A stretch of 64,000 nt of DNA, taken from NCBI RefSeq assembly GCF_900102695.1, contig NZ_FMVW01000001.1, positions 62,001-126,000 on the forward strand. The letters run 5' to 3'. The translations under genes were made by a program, and so were the position numbers. The number at the start of each line of letters is the position of its first letter. Positions within the stretch are counted from its first letter, which is position 1. Positions 16,908 through 25,791 of the stretch are shown here, one piece after another. Source of the DNA: Afifella marina DSM 2698 (GTDB lineage Bacteria; Pseudomonadota; Alphaproteobacteria; Rhizobiales; Afifellaceae). Below the pieces are notes generated by a model that was not told the DNA's origin, ran no database searches, and worked only from the letters and a program-made list of their open reading frames with translations.

Positions 16908-18790
16908 GATATTCGCTCAGAGGCTAACCGCAACAGCTCCTCCGGTTGGGCGATCTGTGCTTTGAGACGCCGTCCCCGCCGAGCCGCCAACGTTGTCGTC
17001 GGAACGAGAACGGAGGCCAGAATGAGGGTTGCCGTCGATGCCGCGATGGCGATGAAGGTCGAGCCAACGAGAGGAGTGCCGGCCTCGCTCAACGCCGCGA
17101 AAGCCTGAGGCTGCCATTCGTCACCGCTTGCCGCGCGCAGGTCGAAGCCGAACCGCTGCAGCATGAACAAGGTCAGAAGCGTGGCCGTTCCGGCGAGCAT
17201 GGAGAGCAGCGCCGGCAGCGGCCGCACATGGGGCGCGCGCGCCGTTGCGATGAGGACCGGCATGAGCCCCGCCGCGAGAAGGCCGAGCGCCAGAAAACCG
17301 AGATCGATCACCGCGCGGTTCGGCTCCAGCGCCCACGTCGCGGCAAGCCCGATCGCACCGAGCATTGTCAAACGTGCCGACAAAAGCCGCTTACCGACCG
17401 GCATATCGGGCATCAAAAGCTGGTGCTGGATATCATGGCTGGCGGTCCCGACGATTGCCATCAACAGCCCGCTTGCGCTCGACAACGCGGCGGCGACGGT
17501 GCCCGCGAAGATAAGGCTCGAAAAGGCGAAGGAGAGCCCTTCACGCTCCGCAAAGCTGATGATCATCGTCTCGCTGGCGAGGCGAATGTCGGAGAGGGAA
17601 AGACCGATCGTGTCCACGCGCGCGCCGCACGCCGCTCTGATCGCTTCGGGTGAGACGGCCGGCGCTCCGCACAGTGCAAGGCTGCCCGCCTGACCATGCG
17701 AAAACACCCAGTCCGGCAATGATTGCAGCGGCATGCCGACCACGTCGCGCAGCAGCTCGAGCAGGCTGAACGCGGCATAGGTCGGGGCTGTGACCAGAAA
17801 CAGGCCGGCAAAAAGGAGAAGCCAGCGTGAGCTGCGTCTCGCGCTGGCGGGGGACGGCGCCGTCAGATAGCGTTCAAGAACATGTGGTAGAGCCACGCTG
17901 CACAGGGCTGTGAACGCCAGCAATCCGGCAAGATCGGCTGGCCGGAAATATCCGAAGAGGGAGAGGCCTGCCGCTTCCGGTGCGGCGCGCGGATCGGCAC
18001 TTGCGATCGTGCGCACGGCGGAGGCCGCATCTCTCAAGGCGAGCTGTGGCAACGGCCAGCCGTAGCGCTCGGCGGCCGCGATCGTCACCGGCAGGAGGAA
18101 GGCGGCGAACATCACGATGAACTGTGCCGTCTGCGTCCATGTCGTGCTGCGCATGCCGCCGAGAATGAGCATCAGCGCGACGATCGCTGCGATTGTGCCG
18201 ACACCCCATCCGAAGGGTAGGCCGAGAAGGTTTTCTGTGACGCGGCCGCCCGTGTTGAAGATGACTGCAAGCAGCATGAAGCCCGTGGCTATGACGATGA
18301 GCGAGGCCGCAAGGCGTACCGACGGGCTGGCAAGCCGTCGCGCCAGAAAATCCGCTGTGCTGGTCGCGCCGCTCTGGCGCATGGGCGTGGCAAGGTAATA
18401 GCCGCCCGCTGCAAGGCCGATGAGCGCTCCGGCGACGATCGCCCACGCGGCTGCCCCCCAGGAACTGAAAGCCGCGCCGAGAAGCAGGAACCATGCGGTC
18501 GAAAGATAGGCCGCAGCGGCTGCCATGCCGTTGTAGCCTGCCGGCACGCTACCGCCGGCGAGAAAAAAGCCCTTGGCCTGCGTGCTGCCGGACGCAAGCC
18601 CGATGCCGACAAAGGCGATGAGCGATCCGGCCAAACAAACCATCCCGATCACCGCTTGCGGCAGGCCGAGCGCATCGAGCGCCATAAGCAGGAGGATCGA
18701 TCCCACCAGAACTGCGACAAAGAAGCCCCAGATGGTGCGTGCATAAGCCGTGAAGAAGTCAGTATCGATCGAATAAGGAAGGTGACTCAT
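16892..18790 (-). CDS. Sodium:solute symporter, ActP/acetate-permease-like
   Basis: The 632-residue membrane protein belongs to the sodium:solute symporter (SSS) family, with about thirteen helices. FFLAGGSVPAGYNGMAAAAAYLSTAW (about 74-98) is the helix-1 motif of the acetate-permease-like group, and GGMRSTTWTQTAQFIVMF is the typical helix-6 stretch. The protein is longer than ActP by an inserted loop (about 360-410) that contains two cysteines. It is divergent from the LuxR-type regulator and next to a hybrid kinase with an SSS sensor; that order matches acetate-responsive CrbS/CrbR loci, so import of a short-chain carboxylate is the likely job. Confidence 0.85.
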   Translation of the reverse strand: MSHLPYSIDTDFFTAYARTIWGFFVAVLVGSILLLMALDALGLPQAVIGMVCLAGSLIAFVGIGLASGSTQAKGFFLAGGSVPAGYNGMAAAAAYLSTAWFLLLGAAFSSWGAAAWAIVAGALIGLAAGGYYLATPMRQSGATSTADFLARRLASPSVRLAASLIVIATGFMLLAVIFNTGGRVTENLLGLPFGWGVGTIAAIVALMLILGGMRSTTWTQTAQFIVMFAAFLLPVTIAAAERYGWPLPQLALRDAASAVRTIASADPRAAPEAAGLSLFGYFRPADLAGLLAFTALCSVALPHVLERYLTAPSPASARRSSRWLLLFAGLFLVTAPTYAAFSLLELLRDVVGMPLQSLPDWVFSHGQAGSLALCGAPAVSPEAIRAACGARVDTIGLSLSDIRLASETMIISFAEREGLSFAFSSLIFAGTVAAALSSASGLLMAIVGTASHDIQHQLLMPDMPVGKRLLSARLTMLGAIGLAATWALEPNRAVIDLGFLALGLLAAGLMPVLIATARAPHVRPLPALLSMLAGTATLLTLFMLQRFGFDLRAASGDEWQPQAFAALSEAGTPLVGSTFIAIAASTATLILASVLVPTTTLAARRGRRLKAQIAQPEELLRLASERISQLPK

Positions 18791-19087
18791 GCTTCGATAC
18801 GCGCCTTTCTCGACACTTCACGAGGCTCCGATGCCCGCCGAACCCGCGGGTTTTCTGACGTTCCAGACATGTCTGAGATCGTTTATCGTTCGCTGGAAAC
18901 GTTGCAGCACGAACCCGATCCGTCTGCGGAATGAGAAGGATAGCCGGATTCGGCGCATCTCCCATGTCCCTTTTTGTCCTTCACCATGTGCGATAACAGG
19001 GTATGAAAAGGTTCTGTGCAATGCTTTTACGGCATTCATCCCGGCCAAATGGCGCCCTGCGCCCCTGTCCCCCAATTAGGTGACGGT
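18791..19087. other. Divergent intergenic region between symporter and response regulator
   Basis: About 297 bases with no convincing gene. It must carry promoters for both the symporter and the regulator. I see no clear inverted repeat. AGGTGA at 19078-19083 is a possible ribosome binding site for the TTG start of the regulator. Confidence 0.45.
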
Positions 19088-19750
19088 TTGAGCGATAGTC
19101 CTGTTTTTGTGATTGCAGACGATCACCCGTTGTTCCGCAATGCTTTGCGGAGCGCGATCCAATCCGCTTTTGCCGATGTTGAGATTATTGAGGCGGGTAC
19201 TCTCGATGAAGTCGCCGCAGCTCTCGATCGCATAGGTGAGGCCGACATCGTGCTCTTCGATCTGAAGATGCCCGGCGCACGCGGCTTCTCGGGGCTTATG
19301 TATCTGCGCGGTCAATATCCGGCGGCGCCGATTTGCATCATTTCCGCGATGGATGATCCGGCGACTGTGCGCAATGCGATCGGCCTTGGCGCCTCTGGCT
19401 TCATCTCCAAGTCGGCTTCTCTTGAAACGATTTCCGAAGCCATTCGCACGGTTCTGCGCGGCGAGCATTGGATTCCGGACGATCTCATCGGGGCCGAAAG
19501 CGATCGTGAAACGGCCGAGCTTCTGGAGCGTCTGCGCAGCCTGACCCCGCAACAGGTCCGCGTTCTGATGATGCTGGGCGAGGGGCTTCTCAACAAACAG
19601 ATCGCATACGAGCTTGGTGTCTCAGAGGCGACCGTCAAGGCGCATGTCTCCGCGATTCTGCAAAAGCTCGGCGTGGAGAACCGCACCAAGGCAGTGCTCG
19701 CGGCCGGCCGCATCGAAGCCGGCGAATGGCGCGGCGCGATCGAAGAATAG
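19088..19750 (+). CDS. LuxR/NarL-family response regulator, CrbR-like
   Basis: The 220-residue protein has a receiver domain (about 1-120, with acidic pair in IADDHPLF, the phospho-acceptor Asp in VLFDLKMPG and the Lys in FISKSAS) and a LuxR-type helix-turn-helix (about 150-205, LTPQQVRVLMMLGEGLLNKQIAYELGVSEATVKAHVSAIL). It is the probable partner of the adjacent convergent kinase. Relatives such as CrbR, AgmR and ErcR activate acetyl-CoA synthetase and alcohol or acetate use genes. I chose TTG 19088 because AGGTGA precedes it and the protein then begins LSDSPVFVIADDH, as relatives do; ATGs at 19016 and 19049 are alternatives. Confidence 0.85.
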   Translation: MSDSPVFVIADDHPLFRNALRSAIQSAFADVEIIEAGTLDEVAAALDRIGEADIVLFDLKMPGARGFSGLMYLRGQYPAAPICIISAMDDPATVRNAIGLGASGFISKSASLETISEAIRTVLRGEHWIPDDLIGAESDRETAELLERLRSLTPQQVRVLMMLGEGLLNKQIAYELGVSEATVKAHVSAILQKLGVENRTKAVLAAGRIEAGEWRGAIEE

Positions 19751-19790
19751 TGGGGGCTCGCAGCAGGGCCGAACTTGTTCCGCCGAGAGC

Positions 19791-22700
19791 TTATTCTGCC
19801 GCCACGGGCGCGGGTTTGCATTGCGCCATCAAGGCGCGTAGCGCGGCAGGCTTCAGCGGCTTGTTGAGTATCCTGACGCCGGCCTTCATCGCGGCCTGGC
19901 GCACCTCTTCGGAGCGGTCTGCGGTGATCAGGATCGCCGGTATGGTTCGGCTCAACTTCCAGCGCATGTCGGTAACGACGCTGAGCCCGTCGCTCTCATC
20001 GAGATGATAGTCGATGAGGATGAGGTCGGGCAGCGTGCGCTCTTGCTGCAACAATGCCATCCCCTCCCGCATATTGCTGGCTGTCAGTGGGGTCGAGCCC
20101 CAGCCGGCGAGAAGCGCCGCCATGCCGGATAGAATTTTGTCGTCATTGTCGATGCAAAGCACGGTGAGCCCGGAGACCGATCCCGGCGGTGGCGCGGGAG
20201 GAGCGCCTTCGTTCGTTTCCTTAGGAACGGCGATTGCCAGCGGCACCGTTACGGAAAAATGCGTCCCCTTTCCAACGACCGATTGCAGACGCACTTCGGC
20301 TCCGAGAACCCGCCCGAGCCGCTGCACGATCGAAAGACCGAGACCGAGACCGTGAGCGACCTTGGCTCCGGCATCGAGACGCCGGAACTCATGGTAGATC
20401 ACCTCTTGATCTGAGAAGGGAATCCCGATGCCCGTATCGAGGATCTCGATGGAGACCATGGCGTTCTTGCGCCGGCAGCCGACGACCACCCGGCCGGAAG
20501 CGCAGTATTTGATCGCGTTGGAGACGAGGTTGCGCAGGAGACGTCCAAGCAGCGACGGATCGCTCGTCACCGAAAGGGATGTCGGTAAAATCCGAAATTC
20601 GAGACCTTTCTCCCGCGCCATGGGCTCGAACTCGACGCGGATCTGATCGAACAATTTACGCAGATTAAAGGGCCTGAGCTCGGGTGTAATCGCGCCTGTA
20701 TCGAGACGCGAGAGGTCGAGGACGGCGCGGAAAATCTCCTCCACGGAATCGAGCGAGGCTTCGAGGTCGCGCACAAGAGGGGCTGCCGGGAGATCTTTCG
20801 TGCGGTCCGAAAGCGCGGTCGCGTAAAGCCGTGCCGCATTGAGCGGCTGCAAAATGTCGTGTCCGGCCGCTGCAATAAAGCGCGTCTTGGAGATATTGGC
20901 TTCCTGCGCGGCCGCACTCGCTTTCTTTAAGGCCTCGTTGATGCGGGTGAGCTCGGCGGTGCGTTCTTCCACCCGCCGCTCGAGATTGGATTTCGCCATT
21001 TCGAGCGCCCGTTTGCTCTCCACCTCTTCGGTCACGTCGGAGAAGGTAAGCGCAATGCCGCCATCGGACATGCGGCGGGTTTCGATGCGGATGACGCTAT
21101 CGGTCGCCGGGTGACGCGATACGAAGGGTTGCAGCCTTGAGACGAGCGCATGCATGCGCTGATCGGCGAGCCGGTCCGGATCGCCTTCGCCGAGGAAGCC
21201 GATGCGTGCCGTATGGCGCAGAACATCGCGGAGCGAGACGCCGACCTGACCGAACTCGATTGGCAGATGCATGATCTGACGGAAAGGCCGGTTCCATGCG
21301 ATGAGAGCCAAATCCCGGTCAAAGACAGCGATGCCCTGACGCATATGGTCGAGCACGCTTTGCAGGAGGTCGCGATTGTAATGCAGCGCTTCCGTGGCAT
21401 CGTCGAGCAGCTGGTGCGCTTCGCGCGTCGAGGGATCGCTGCGCTTGAGAAGGAGCGACATGACGAGACGGGAGGAGGCCGCACCGATGGCCGACCCGAG
21501 AAGCTGTTCGGCGAAGCGGACCGCTTGGTGGTCGACTGGCTCGCTGAGATCGGTCGAGCGACCCGTCGCCTGCTCCATATTGGCGAACGAGCGTGATGTA
21601 CGCTCCTGGCCGAGATATCGCGCCACCGTCTCCTTCAGGTCTCCGTAGGTGACATGTGTGCGCAAAGGCTTGAGTGCCGGTGTCGGCCCCATCTCGGAGG
21701 GGACGAAGATTTTCGCCTGCAGGCGCTCGATCGCCTCTGGCGCGCGCGCCAGAGAAACGAGGATCATCAAGGCGCAATTGACGCTGATGCTCCAGAAGAC
21801 GCCGTGCGAAAGTGGATCGAGGTGGAGACCGAACATCGCCTGCGGCCGGAGCCATGCGATTCCGAATGGGCCCGGATTGAGAAATCCCTCGCCGATGAGG
21901 CCCGCTTGAACGAATGTCGGCAGGAGCAGCGTATAGGTCCAGATCACGAGCCCCGAGGTCATGCCGGCGATGGCGCCGCGGGAGGTAATCCGCCGCGATA
22001 GAAGTCCCCCGAAGAAGGCGGGTGCGAGCTGTGCGACGGCTGCGAAGGCGAGAAGGCCGATCGAGGCAAGCGCTGCCGTGCCGGCCGCCCGGTAATACGC
22101 GTAGCTGCACAACAAGATGACGGTGATCGCGATGCGGCGGACAGCCAGGATAAAGCGAGACATGTCATCGCGCTGGCGCGTTTGCTTCCGTTTCAGATAG
22201 GCCGGAAGCACGATCTCGTTGGAGATCATGATGGCAAGCGCCACGCAGCCGACGATGACCATGGCGGTTGCCGCGGAGAGCCCGCCCAGAAAAACGACCA
22301 AGGCGACGATCGGGAAATCCGCGCGGTGTGGGAGTTCCAGGACGAAAAGGTCGGCATCGACGGAGGAACCGAAGGCGATCAGGCCTGCGATCGCAATGGG
22401 AACCACGAAGATATTGATGGCGACGAGATAGGCTGGAAACAGCCAGCGTGCGCGTTCGAGCTCGGCGAGGGAGTTGTTTTCCACGACTGTGATGTGGAAT
22501 TGCCGCGGCAACAGGATCGCAGCGGTGAAGGCGATCGCCGTCATCGCCACCCATTCGCCCCCGACGAGGCCGTTTGAGACCATTGTTTGGACTTCCCGGC
22601 TTTCCACGGCGAGTGCGTAAAGCTCCGAGGGTCCCCCAAACAGGAAGAAGACGACGAAGATGCCGGCAATTAGGAAGGCGATGAGCTTGACTACCGCCTC

Positions 22701-23294
22701 CCAGGCAACGGCCAGCATCATCCCATGCTGGTGCTCCGTCGCGTCGGCATGGCGGGTGCCGAAGAGGATGGCGAAGATTGCCAGTACCACGGCGATGATG
22801 AAGGCCGTATCGCCGAGAAGGGGAAGCGCTTCGGCCGCATCCTCGCCGAGCTCCGGAACCATGGTGGAGATGGAAGACGAGATCGCCTTCAGCTGCAGGG
22901 CCACATAGGGAATGACGCCGATGACGGAAATGAGCGTCGCGACGACTGCGACGGCCTGGCTCTTGCCGTAGCGGGCCCCCAGAAAGTCGGCGACGGAAGT
23001 GATGCGCTCTTCCTTCGACAGAGCCACGATCCGCCGCAGGATCGGAAAGCCGAAGGTGAACATCAGGATGGGGCCGATATAGATCGGCAGAAAGCCGAGG
23101 CCCGAATGCGAGGCGAGGCCAACCGAACCGAAGAACGTCCACGATGTGCAATAGACGGACAAAGCGAGGGCAAAGAGGTTCGGACGCGCGCTCGCTCCAG
23201 TCCGCTGCACGCGCCGATCGCCGTAAGATGCGATGGCGAACAGCGCGCCGATATAGACAATCGCGGCCAGGACGGCGATGAGACCGTTGTTCAT
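19791..23294 (-). CDS. Hybrid histidine kinase with sodium/solute-symporter-like sensor (CrbS/CbrA type)
   Basis: The 1,167-residue protein has, in order: an SSS-like module of about thirteen helices (about 1-500), a linker, a PAS-like domain (about 640-760), a coiled coil, a HisKA domain with phospho-acceptor His812 in FIAAAGHDILQPL, an HATPase domain (N box in NAIKYCASG, G1 in ILDTGIGIP, G2 in HGLGLGLSIV) and a C-terminal receiver domain whose phospho-acceptor is Asp1095 in LIDYHLDES. The layout is that of CrbS and CbrA, in which the transporter-like part senses or carries the substrate. It faces the LuxR regulator with about 40 bases between the stops, and a separate symporter lies beyond it. 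Confidence 0.92.
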   Translation of the reverse strand: MNNGLIAVLAAIVYIGALFAIASYGDRRVQRTGASARPNLFALALSVYCTSWTFFGSVGLASHSGLGFLPIYIGPILMFTFGFPILRRIVALSKEERITSVADFLGARYGKSQAVAVVATLISVIGVIPYVALQLKAISSSISTMVPELGEDAAEALPLLGDTAFIIAVVLAIFAILFGTRHADATEHQHGMMLAVAWEAVVKLIAFLIAGIFVVFFLFGGPSELYALAVESREVQTMVSNGLVGGEWVAMTAIAFTAAILLPRQFHITVVENNSLAELERARWLFPAYLVAINIFVVPIAIAGLIAFGSSVDADLFVLELPHRADFPIVALVVFLGGLSAATAMVIVGCVALAIMISNEIVLPAYLKRKQTRQRDDMSRFILAVRRIAITVILLCSYAYYRAAGTAALASIGLLAFAAVAQLAPAFFGGLLSRRITSRGAIAGMTSGLVIWTYTLLLPTFVQAGLIGEGFLNPGPFGIAWLRPQAMFGLHLDPLSHGVFWSISVNCALMILVSLARAPEAIERLQAKIFVPSEMGPTPALKPLRTHVTYGDLKETVARYLGQERTSRSFANMEQATGRSTDLSEPVDHQAVRFAEQLLGSAIGAASSRLVMSLLLKRSDPSTREAHQLLDDATEALHYNRDLLQSVLDHMRQGIAVFDRDLALIAWNRPFRQIMHLPIEFGQVGVSLRDVLRHTARIGFLGEGDPDRLADQRMHALVSRLQPFVSRHPATDSVIRIETRRMSDGGIALTFSDVTEEVESKRALEMAKSNLERRVEERTAELTRINEALKKASAAAQEANISKTRFIAAAGHDILQPLNAARLYATALSDRTKDLPAAPLVRDLEASLDSVEEIFRAVLDLSRLDTGAITPELRPFNLRKLFDQIRVEFEPMAREKGLEFRILPTSLSVTSDPSLLGRLLRNLVSNAIKYCASGRVVVGCRRKNAMVSIEILDTGIGIPFSDQEVIYHEFRRLDAGAKVAHGLGLGLSIVQRLGRVLGAEVRLQSVVGKGTHFSVTVPLAIAVPKETNEGAPPAPPPGSVSGLTVLCIDNDDKILSGMAALLAGWGSTPLTASNMREGMALLQQERTLPDLILIDYHLDESDGLSVVTDMRWKLSRTIPAILITADRSEEVRQAAMKAGVRILNKPLKPAALRALMAQCKPAPVAAE

Positions 23295-23500
23295 ATTCCT
23301 TCCCGCGGGACGACGGATCTTGGTTGTGTCATCTGGACATGATCATAGGCATGGAGACGAAGGCACGACAGGGGGCAAAGATCGCTGCCGAAGTGCCGGC
23401 GCGTTCGGCTTTCCCGGGGGCGGGGCTCTGCAAAATTCTGTCGCGGTCCATGCTCACAAGATGAGTTGACGCCAGGTGAGGCCGGGTGCACCCATAGTAT

Positions 23501-24844
23501 ATGAACGAGCAACCGACCTACTTCTCCCGCAACCGGCCAATCAGCCTCGAGCACCATTGGCTTCCCTTCACCCCTAACCGCGATTTCCGGACCGATCCGC
23601 GTTTGATCGCGCGCGCCGAGGGCATGTATTACTACACGCCCGATGATCGCCCCGTCCTCGACATGAGCGGCGCCTTGTGGTGTTCGCATCTCGGACACGG
23701 ACGCAAAGAAATCGGCCAGGCCATCGCCGAGCAATTCCCGGTCCTTGATTACGCGCCGAGTTTCGGCTTCGGCCACACGATTTCCTTTGAACTCGCCGAT
23801 CGCCTCTCCGCCATCCTGCCAGAGGGTCTCGGCCATATCCTCTTCACCAATTCCGGCTCTGAATCCTGCGATACGGCGATAAAAGTCGCTTATGCTTATC
23901 ACCATGCGCGCGGGCAGAGCGGCCGCAAGAAGATCATTGGCCGCCAGAAAGGCTATCATGGTGTGGGCTTCGGCGGTCTTTCCGCCGGCGGCATCACCGC
24001 CAACCGCACGGCCTTCGGCTCCTGGCTGCCGGCCGATCATCTGCGCCACACGCATCTGCCGCAGAAGAATGCCTTCACCCGCGGCCTGCCCGAGCACGGT
24101 GTAGAGCTTGCCGAAGAACTGGCCGAACTCATCGCTTTCCACGACGCTTCCACGGTCGCGGCCGTCGTCGTCGAGCCGGTGATCGGTGCTGGCGGTGTCT
24201 ATCTGCCGCCGAAAGGGTATCTGAAGCGGCTGCGTGAGATCTGCGATCAGACCGGCGTCCTTCTCATCCTCGACGAGGTCATCACCGGGTTCGGCCGCCT
24301 CGGCTCTCCCTTCGCTTCGCAGGAATTCGACGTAAAGCCCGACATCACGACGATGGCAAAAGGTCTGACTGCCGCGACGGTCCCGATGGGTGCGGTCGCC
24401 GTCGCAGACTTCGTCCATGACGAGATCATGGCGCGCGGCCCCGAAGGCGGTGTCGAGCTCCTGCACGGCTATACGTATTCGGCGCATCCGCTCGCCTGCG
24501 CGGCCTCGATCGCTTGCCTCGACGTTTATGAGCGCGAAAACCTTCTGACCCGCGCCTCGGGTCCGGCGGGCGATGCTCTGGGCGATGCGCTCTTCAGCCT
24601 GCGCGACCTGCCGGAAGTCGTTGATATCCGTCATTACGGCTTTATCGGCGCCGTCGAGTTCCGTCCGGGCGAAAAACCCGGCAAGCGGGGGCAGGCGATC
24701 TTCAAGGCTTGCTGGAACGAAGGCTTGATGGTCCGTGCCTTGGGCGACATTATTGCTGTTTCGCCGCCGCTCGTGATCGAGCAAGATCATGTCGGCGAAT
24801 TTGCTGAGAAATTCCGGCGGGCGGTGGAAACGACGCTCGCCTGA
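23501..24844 (+). CDS. Class III PLP-dependent aminotransferase (beta-alanine/omega-amino acid:pyruvate type)
   Basis: The 447-residue enzyme has the class III fold: TNSGSESCDTAIKVAYAYH (about 114-132) binds PLP phosphate, LILDEVITGFGRLG (about 252-265) holds the PLP-nitrogen Asp, and Lys287 in TMAKGLTAATVPMGA forms the Schiff base. The N-terminus EHHWLPFTPNRDF and the DMSGALWCSHLGHG motif are those of beta-alanine:pyruvate or omega-amino-acid transaminases, though the exact amine donor is not certain. The SDR gene follows 34 bases after the stop, suggesting one operon. Confidence 0.88.
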   Translation: MNEQPTYFSRNRPISLEHHWLPFTPNRDFRTDPRLIARAEGMYYYTPDDRPVLDMSGALWCSHLGHGRKEIGQAIAEQFPVLDYAPSFGFGHTISFELADRLSAILPEGLGHILFTNSGSESCDTAIKVAYAYHHARGQSGRKKIIGRQKGYHGVGFGGLSAGGITANRTAFGSWLPADHLRHTHLPQKNAFTRGLPEHGVELAEELAELIAFHDASTVAAVVVEPVIGAGGVYLPPKGYLKRLREICDQTGVLLILDEVITGFGRLGSPFASQEFDVKPDITTMAKGLTAATVPMGAVAVADFVHDEIMARGPEGGVELLHGYTYSAHPLACAASIACLDVYERENLLTRASGPAGDALGDALFSLRDLPEVVDIRHYGFIGAVEFRPGEKPGKRGQAIFKACWNEGLMVRALGDIIAVSPPLVIEQDHVGEFAEKFRRAVETTLA

Positions 24845-24878
24845 GGGGGCCATACGGCCCCCTGAAGGAGAGGCCGTG

Positions 24879-25784
24879 ATGGACGACAGGACGATCGACA
24901 AGCCGGGTGAGTGCCCGGCACACGCCGCGCCCACGGAGACACGCCCTCCGGAAGGCTGTCCTGCCCATGCTCACGATGCGCCAGCCGAACCTACGGCGGA
25001 CGCACCTGCCGTGTGCCCGGTGGACCATACCGCGCTTGCCGCCGATCAGGGCTTGCGCCCGATCGTGGCCGTCACCGGTGCAAGTCGTGGCATCGGACAC
25101 GCCATCGTGCGCAAGTTCTATGATGAGAACTGGGAGGTCTACACCCTCTCCCGCACGCCGTTCTCGCGCGTCTGTCCGTGGGCGGAAGGCTATGTCCGCC
25201 ACATTGAGGTCGATCTCTCCGATCCGAAGTCGATCCAGTACGCGATCGATCAGCTGCGCGAACGCGTCGGCGAGAAGGGCCTGACGGCGCTCGTCAACAA
25301 TGCCGGCATCTCGCCCAAGAACACCGAAGGCGGCCGGCTCGGAGCTGCGGAGACGCCGCTCGAAATCTGGCGCGATGTCCATATGGTCAATTTCATCGCT
25401 CCGGCCGTGCTGGTGCAGGGGCTGCGCGAGCCGCTGAGGCGTGCCAATGGCGCTGTCGTCAACATCACCTCGATCGCCGGCTTCCGCATCCATCCTTTCG
25501 CTGGTGCCGCCTATGCGACCTCGAAGGCCGCGCTTTCAGCGCTGACCCGCGAACTTGCCCATGAGCTCGCCGCCTCCGGTATCCGCGTCAATGCCGTCGC
25601 ACCGGGCGAGATCATGACCTCTATCCTGTCGCCTGGCACCGACGAGGTGGTGGAGCGAGACGTGCCGATGCGCCGCATCGGCGATCCGAAGGAAGTAGCG
25701 GAAGTCGTGCATTTCCTGTGCTCGCAGGCCGCCTCCTACGTCATCGGGGCGGAGATCAACATCGACGGCGGTCAGCATCTTTAG
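24879..25784 (+). CDS. SDR family oxidoreductase with Cys-Pro/His-rich N-terminal extension
   Basis: The 301-residue protein has a normal short-chain dehydrogenase core from about residue 60: TGASRGIGHA (66-75) binds NAD(P)H, NNAGIS (about 140), NITSIAG carries the catalytic serine, and YATSK the Tyr and Lys. The first 58 residues are unusual: three motifs, C12PAH15, C27PAHAH32 and C46PVDH50, are set in an Ala/Pro/Thr-rich linker and could bind metal or haem. GAAGGAGAGG precedes the ATG at 24879; the frame is open upstream through the end of the aminotransferase, which argues against an earlier start. It is followed by ggt after 7 bases. Confidence 0.87.
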   Translation: MDDRTIDKPGECPAHAAPTETRPPEGCPAHAHDAPAEPTADAPAVCPVDHTALAADQGLRPIVAVTGASRGIGHAIVRKFYDENWEVYTLSRTPFSRVCPWAEGYVRHIEVDLSDPKSIQYAIDQLRERVGEKGLTALVNNAGISPKNTEGGRLGAAETPLEIWRDVHMVNFIAPAVLVQGLREPLRRANGAVVNITSIAGFRIHPFAGAAYATSKAALSALTRELAHELAASGIRVNAVAPGEIMTSILSPGTDEVVERDVPMRRIGDPKEVAEVVHFLCSQAASYVIGAEINIDGGQHL

Positions 25785-25791
25785 GCCGGCC

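Noticed and set aside
23291-24934. 547-residue frame antisense to the aminotransferase gene
   Set aside because: It mirrors the real gene in a GC-rich genome, lacks a ribosome binding site and recognisable domains, and runs across the promoter region.
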